NCBI GenBank assembly: GCA_019358945.1
Contig: JAHHIE010000023.1
Location: forward strand, 1 to 64,000
DNA: 64,000 nucleotides
Source of the DNA: Stenomitos rutilans HA7619-LM2
GTDB lineage: Bacteria; Cyanobacteriota; Cyanobacteriia; Leptolyngbyales; Leptolyngbyaceae
Direction of reading: 5' to 3'
The position numbers were made by a program, and so were the translations under genes. The stretch's first letter is position 1; each line of letters opens with the position of its first letter. The notes below the pieces were generated by a model. It saw only the letters and a program-made list of their open reading frames with translations, was not told where the DNA came from and ran no database searches. Below, in pieces: positions 61,470 to 64,000 of this stretch.

Positions 61470-62762
61470 CTACCTGTATTCCTGGTGCTGGATGTTGCGG
61501 ATTCGCGCTTCGGGGCGTTTGAAGCGATCGAGTTGGGCTTCAAAGAACGCTCGGTTCGCCTGGAGATGCTTAGGGTTTGGGTCGTCGAGAGGATACAGGA
61601 GGGCGGTGCGTAGTGCCTGGATGACGGCTGAGGTAACGCAGTACATCGATCGCTGGAAGCTAACGCCCAGTTGGATCAGCATGTCATCTTCGCCACGACA
61701 GTGCTGACGGTAATAGTCCACCAAATAGGGCGGTAAGAAGTGCAACATATCCTGCATCAACAGGGTGGGTGGAATGCCTGCTGTGCCGACCGGAAAGACA
61801 TCGGCGTAAAGAATGCCAAAGTGGAAGTCCCTTTGCTCATCGGGCACTTGCTTGGCTTGAGCGTTGTAGGACTTGGTGCCCCGGAATGGCGACGTGCGGT
61901 AGAAGACTGCTTCTACATAGGGCAGGGCTGCTTCATAAAGCCACATAAAGCCTTTCGTTTTGGGAATAATTTCATAGCACTCGCCCCGGATGTAGACATG
62001 GTGGTAGATGGGGCGACCCGCGATCGCAAAAATACCATTGACCAGAAAGTTCATGGCATCGGGAACGCTGGCAATTTTGCCTTCATCGTACAAATCCGAC
62101 ATTTCAAAGAACACGGGAGCCATCACTTCCCAGAACAGCCCCAGGTTGGCGTAGTACGACATTTGCCGACACTGCTCCAAAAACAGATCAGGAAACAGTT
62201 TGTACAAGCCCAACATCGCCGGGTTGTATTTGAAGTACGCTCGAATGGCGCGATCAGCATTCGCTTTGTACTCTTCGCTATCCAGATAGGGATCAAACTG
62301 ACCACCCATACCCCGATGCCAGAGCATCGATCGCATGCATTCCTCGGCAAACTCCATATTGATGCGATCGTGCCAGAGGTGATGGAACAGTCGGGGCATT
62401 TTGATGGTTTCCCCTTTCTCCATAAACGCTAGCAGTTCAGGATGTGCCGTCGCTTCGCCTCGCCAGATCCGCAAATCGGCATCATCGCCTGCGTAATGGT
62501 TGTGCAATTCCAGATACTCGTTCGGCAAAAAGTATTTGAAAAACGGCAGCGGATTCAGAAACTCTTGCTCCGCAATGTACAGCAAATCACGCCAGTAGAA
62601 ATCCATCGGCACTGCATACGCCTTGTACAGGCCAATAATTTGCATCAAGTTTTCGGGCGTATCCGGTAGCATCACACCACCTGCTTCTAAGCGATGCACA
62701 ATATCAGCAAATTCGTGCTGAGAGGGAGGGAGAATGGTTTTGGTAGGGGTTGCAGTGGTCAT
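61470..62762 (-). CDS. cupA: CupA (ChpY), CO2 hydration protein of NDH-1MS
   Basis: The 430-residue product is the family-typical length, with QHEFADIVHRLEAGGVMLPD, FYWRDLLYIAEQEFLNPLPF, the His-rich LFHHLWHDRINMEFAEECMR and RGMGGQFDPYLDSEEYKA, and the C-terminal DDPNPKHLQANRAFFEAQLD. CupA and its paralogue CupB convert CO2 to bicarbonate on the NDH-1 membrane arm as part of the carbon-concentrating mechanism. Neighbouring cupS and ndhD support CupA over CupB. About 390 bp of spacer, mostly repeat array, separates it from the upstream ndhD. Confidence 0.9.
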   Translation of the reverse strand: MTTATPTKTILPPSQHEFADIVHRLEAGGVMLPDTPENLMQIIGLYKAYAVPMDFYWRDLLYIAEQEFLNPLPFFKYFLPNEYLELHNHYAGDDADLRIWRGEATAHPELLAFMEKGETIKMPRLFHHLWHDRINMEFAEECMRSMLWHRGMGGQFDPYLDSEEYKANADRAIRAYFKYNPAMLGLYKLFPDLFLEQCRQMSYYANLGLFWEVMAPVFFEMSDLYDEGKIASVPDAMNFLVNGIFAIAGRPIYHHVYIRGECYEIIPKTKGFMWLYEAALPYVEAVFYRTSPFRGTKSYNAQAKQVPDEQRDFHFGILYADVFPVGTAGIPPTLLMQDMLHFLPPYLVDYYRQHCRGEDDMLIQLGVSFQRSMYCVTSAVIQALRTALLYPLDDPNPKHLQANRAFFEAQLDRFKRPEARIRNIQHQEYR

Positions 62763-62772
62763 GGGTGGAGAG

Positions 62773-63115
62773 AGTTTTGAGTTTTGAGTTTTAAGTTTTG
62801 AGTTTTAAGCGTGGAATACTGAGGTCTAAACTCGGAACATCAAGCTTTTGGGCCGGAAGGCCGAGCTTAGAACTCAAAAGGTTGAGCTTAGAACTCGGAA
62901 GATGGAGCCTGGAACTCGGAAGCTGGAGCTTGGAACTCGGAAGGTGGAGCTTGAAGGTCGGCGTGTCGAGCTTGGAACTCGGAAGGTGGAGCTTGAAGGT
63001 CGGCGTGTCGAGCTTGGAACTCGGAAGCTGGAGTCTGGAACTTGGAGTGTCGAGATCTGTGGTCGAAACGTCGAGCTTTTGGGTCGGAAGGTCGCGTTTG
63101 GGACTCGCCACAGCA
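62773..63115. repeat. heptanucleotide tandem array between ndhD and cupA
   Basis: The block runs as 7-bp units. It begins with TTTTGAG/TTTTAAG copies (62773-62808) and continues as GAGCTTG, GAACTCG, GAAGGTG, AAGGTCG, GCGTGTC and similar. A 42-bp (six-unit) segment is repeated exactly in tandem, 62926-62967 and 62968-63009. Because 21 is a multiple of 7 and 3, several frames on both strands stay open (for example 62791-63111 minus, with LPSSKLDTPTFKLH units). These frames have no upstream ribosome binding sites and are best read as repeat artefacts. Confidence 0.85.
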
Positions 63116-63155
63116 CGTCTAAACTTGCAAGCGCTGATTCTGTCTTATGCATGCT

Positions 63156-64000
63156 TCAGCCTTTAGCCTTTCCCCCCATTCCCGACTTCCGATTCTCGAC
63201 TCCCAACCGATCGCCAATAGCCACCTGCTGCCCGCTACTGATGGGCAACGCTGCCACCATCGCGTTTGTGGTCGGTTCACTCCAGCGCAGAAGCCAGGTT
63301 GGCTGTATCCCCAGAAAGAAAATGATTACGATCAGTACCAGGGCGGGTGTTTGCTCTGTCCATGTGACGTTGGGATAGTAGGCCGTTGCGTTATCTAGCT
63401 TGCCGAAACAGGTGCGGTTGAGCAAAATCACGAAGTAAACAGCCGTTAGCCCACTGGCGATGACACACAGCAGCGTGGGAATGGGGAAGACTGGAAAACT
63501 GCCCTGGAAGACCAGAAATTCTGCGATGAAACCAACCATACCGGGGATACCAGCGCTTGCCATGCCGCCGAGAATGAGCAAAGCGCTTGTTAACGGCAAA
63601 CCGCGAATGGGATTCAGCAGACCATTGAGCTTATCTAATTCGCGAGTACCCACCTTCGCTTCAATGACACCCACCAGATAGAACAAAATTGCCAGAATCA
63701 AGCCGTGGCTGACCATTTGACCAATGGCACCCAGCAAACTCAACGGTGTTCCAGCAGCACAGGCGACCAGGACATACCCCATATGCCCGATCGAGCTATA
63801 GGCCACCATGCGCTTGATATCTTTTTGAGAAATCGCGGTCAATGAGCCATACATCACACTGACAACACCCGCGATCGCCAATCCTGGTGATACCAGCGAC
63901 CAGGTATCTGGGAACAACTGCAAGCCAAACCGCACAATGCCATAGGTACCTAACTTTGCCAAAATGCCACCCAGCAAAATCGCCACAGGCGGTGATGCTT
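63156..64000 (-). CDS. ndhD3: NDH-1 subunit 4 paralogue of the CO2-uptake complex (3' part)
   Basis: The visible C-terminal part of an NdhD protein (about 281 residues) starts outside the window; the edge codons read ASPPVAILLGGILAKLGTYG. It has about seven transmembrane segments, with the conserved QKDIKRMVAYSSIGHMGYVL and AGIPGMVGFIAEFLVF. The C-terminus (GVENRKSGMGGKAKG) appears partly derived from the flanking repeat DNA. Adjacent cupA and cupS on the same strand mark it as NdhD3 of the inducible NDH-1MS complex and not the respiratory NdhD1/2; ndhF3 should lie just past the edge. Confidence 0.85.
   Translation of the reverse strand, partial: ASPPVAILLGGILAKLGTYGIVRFGLQLFPDTWSLVSPGLAIAGVVSVMYGSLTAISQKDIKRMVAYSSIGHMGYVLVACAAGTPLSLLGAIGQMVSHGLILAILFYLVGVIEAKVGTRELDKLNGLLNPIRGLPLTSALLILGGMASAGIPGMVGFIAEFLVFQGSFPVFPIPTLLCVIASGLTAVYFVILLNRTCFGKLDNATAYYPNVTWTEQTPALVLIVIIFFLGIQPTWLLRWSEPTTNAMVAALPISSGQQVAIGDRLGVENRKSGMGGKAKG

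Noticed and set aside
62791-63378. Long overlapping open frames on both strands in the repeat block (106, 122, 176 and 92 codons)
   Set aside because: They are produced by the 7-bp period, lack ribosome binding sites and share no family likeness; kept only as a repeat.

Overview
The window is chromosomal DNA of a cyanobacterium. It carries psaI, a rubA-ycf48-psbEFLJ cluster, ndhCKJ, an ndhD-cupA-cupS CO2-uptake cluster, a cyanophycin synthetase/cyanophycinase pair and hopanoid genes. GCGATCGC (HIP1-type) octamers are scattered throughout, as are heptanucleotide tandem repeats in spacers. No rRNA, tRNA or CRISPR array was seen. The lineage below phylum cannot be fixed from what is visible.

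Left part (1-6.9 kb): an accessory, eroded region. The 5' end of an IS630-type transposase interrupts a Crp-like gene. A NarL-type response regulator, a tandem-duplicated helical protein, a DUF2993 protein and a small cupin follow, then two decayed IS5-group transposases around a small Xre-type regulator, and a secreted pentapeptide-repeat protein.

7-12.9 kb: birA, then a stretch with the marks of integron gene cassettes. A GC-rich VOC-protein gene lies between two GTTATAC core sites and ends in an attC-like site with an extrahelical G. A TetR/cytochrome P450/DUF5367/GAP group follows, with a duplicated operator, and ends in a second attC-like site. A GNAT acetyltransferase gene comes next. 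No integrase gene is visible.

12.9-32.6 kb: core metabolism. malQ is divergent from a fused trehalose synthase-maltokinase. Then come a DAHP synthase gene, a PEP-synthase-like gene with a degenerate ATP-binding part, comF, an Rre1/Ycf29-like regulator, pyrG, a MOSC protein and hom.

30.7-39.2 kb: a CphA2-type cyanophycin synthetase is divergent from a small conserved gene and cphB. CphB releases beta-Asp-Arg dipeptides, which CphA2-type enzymes re-polymerise. A DUF4129-DUF4350-MoxR operon and a CBS-domain membrane protein follow.

39.4-54.3 kb: a second VOC protein, a nucleoside-phosphorylase-like gene (possibly hpnG), a phosphate-binding-protein/DUF4912 fusion, an RND transporter, a damaged DUF6888/DUF6887 pair, hpnA-hpnH and several cyanobacterial proteins of unknown function.

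54.3-64 kb: photosynthesis and respiration genes. psaI converges on psbEFLJ across a bidirectional terminator; ycf48 and rubA lie upstream of psbE. ndhC-ndhK-ndhJ overlap in one operon. A LytR-CpsA-Psr protein follows, then cupS, cupA and the 3' part of ndhD on the minus strand, which together specify the inducible CO2-uptake NDH-1 complex. A heptanucleotide repeat array of about 340 bp separates cupA from ndhD.
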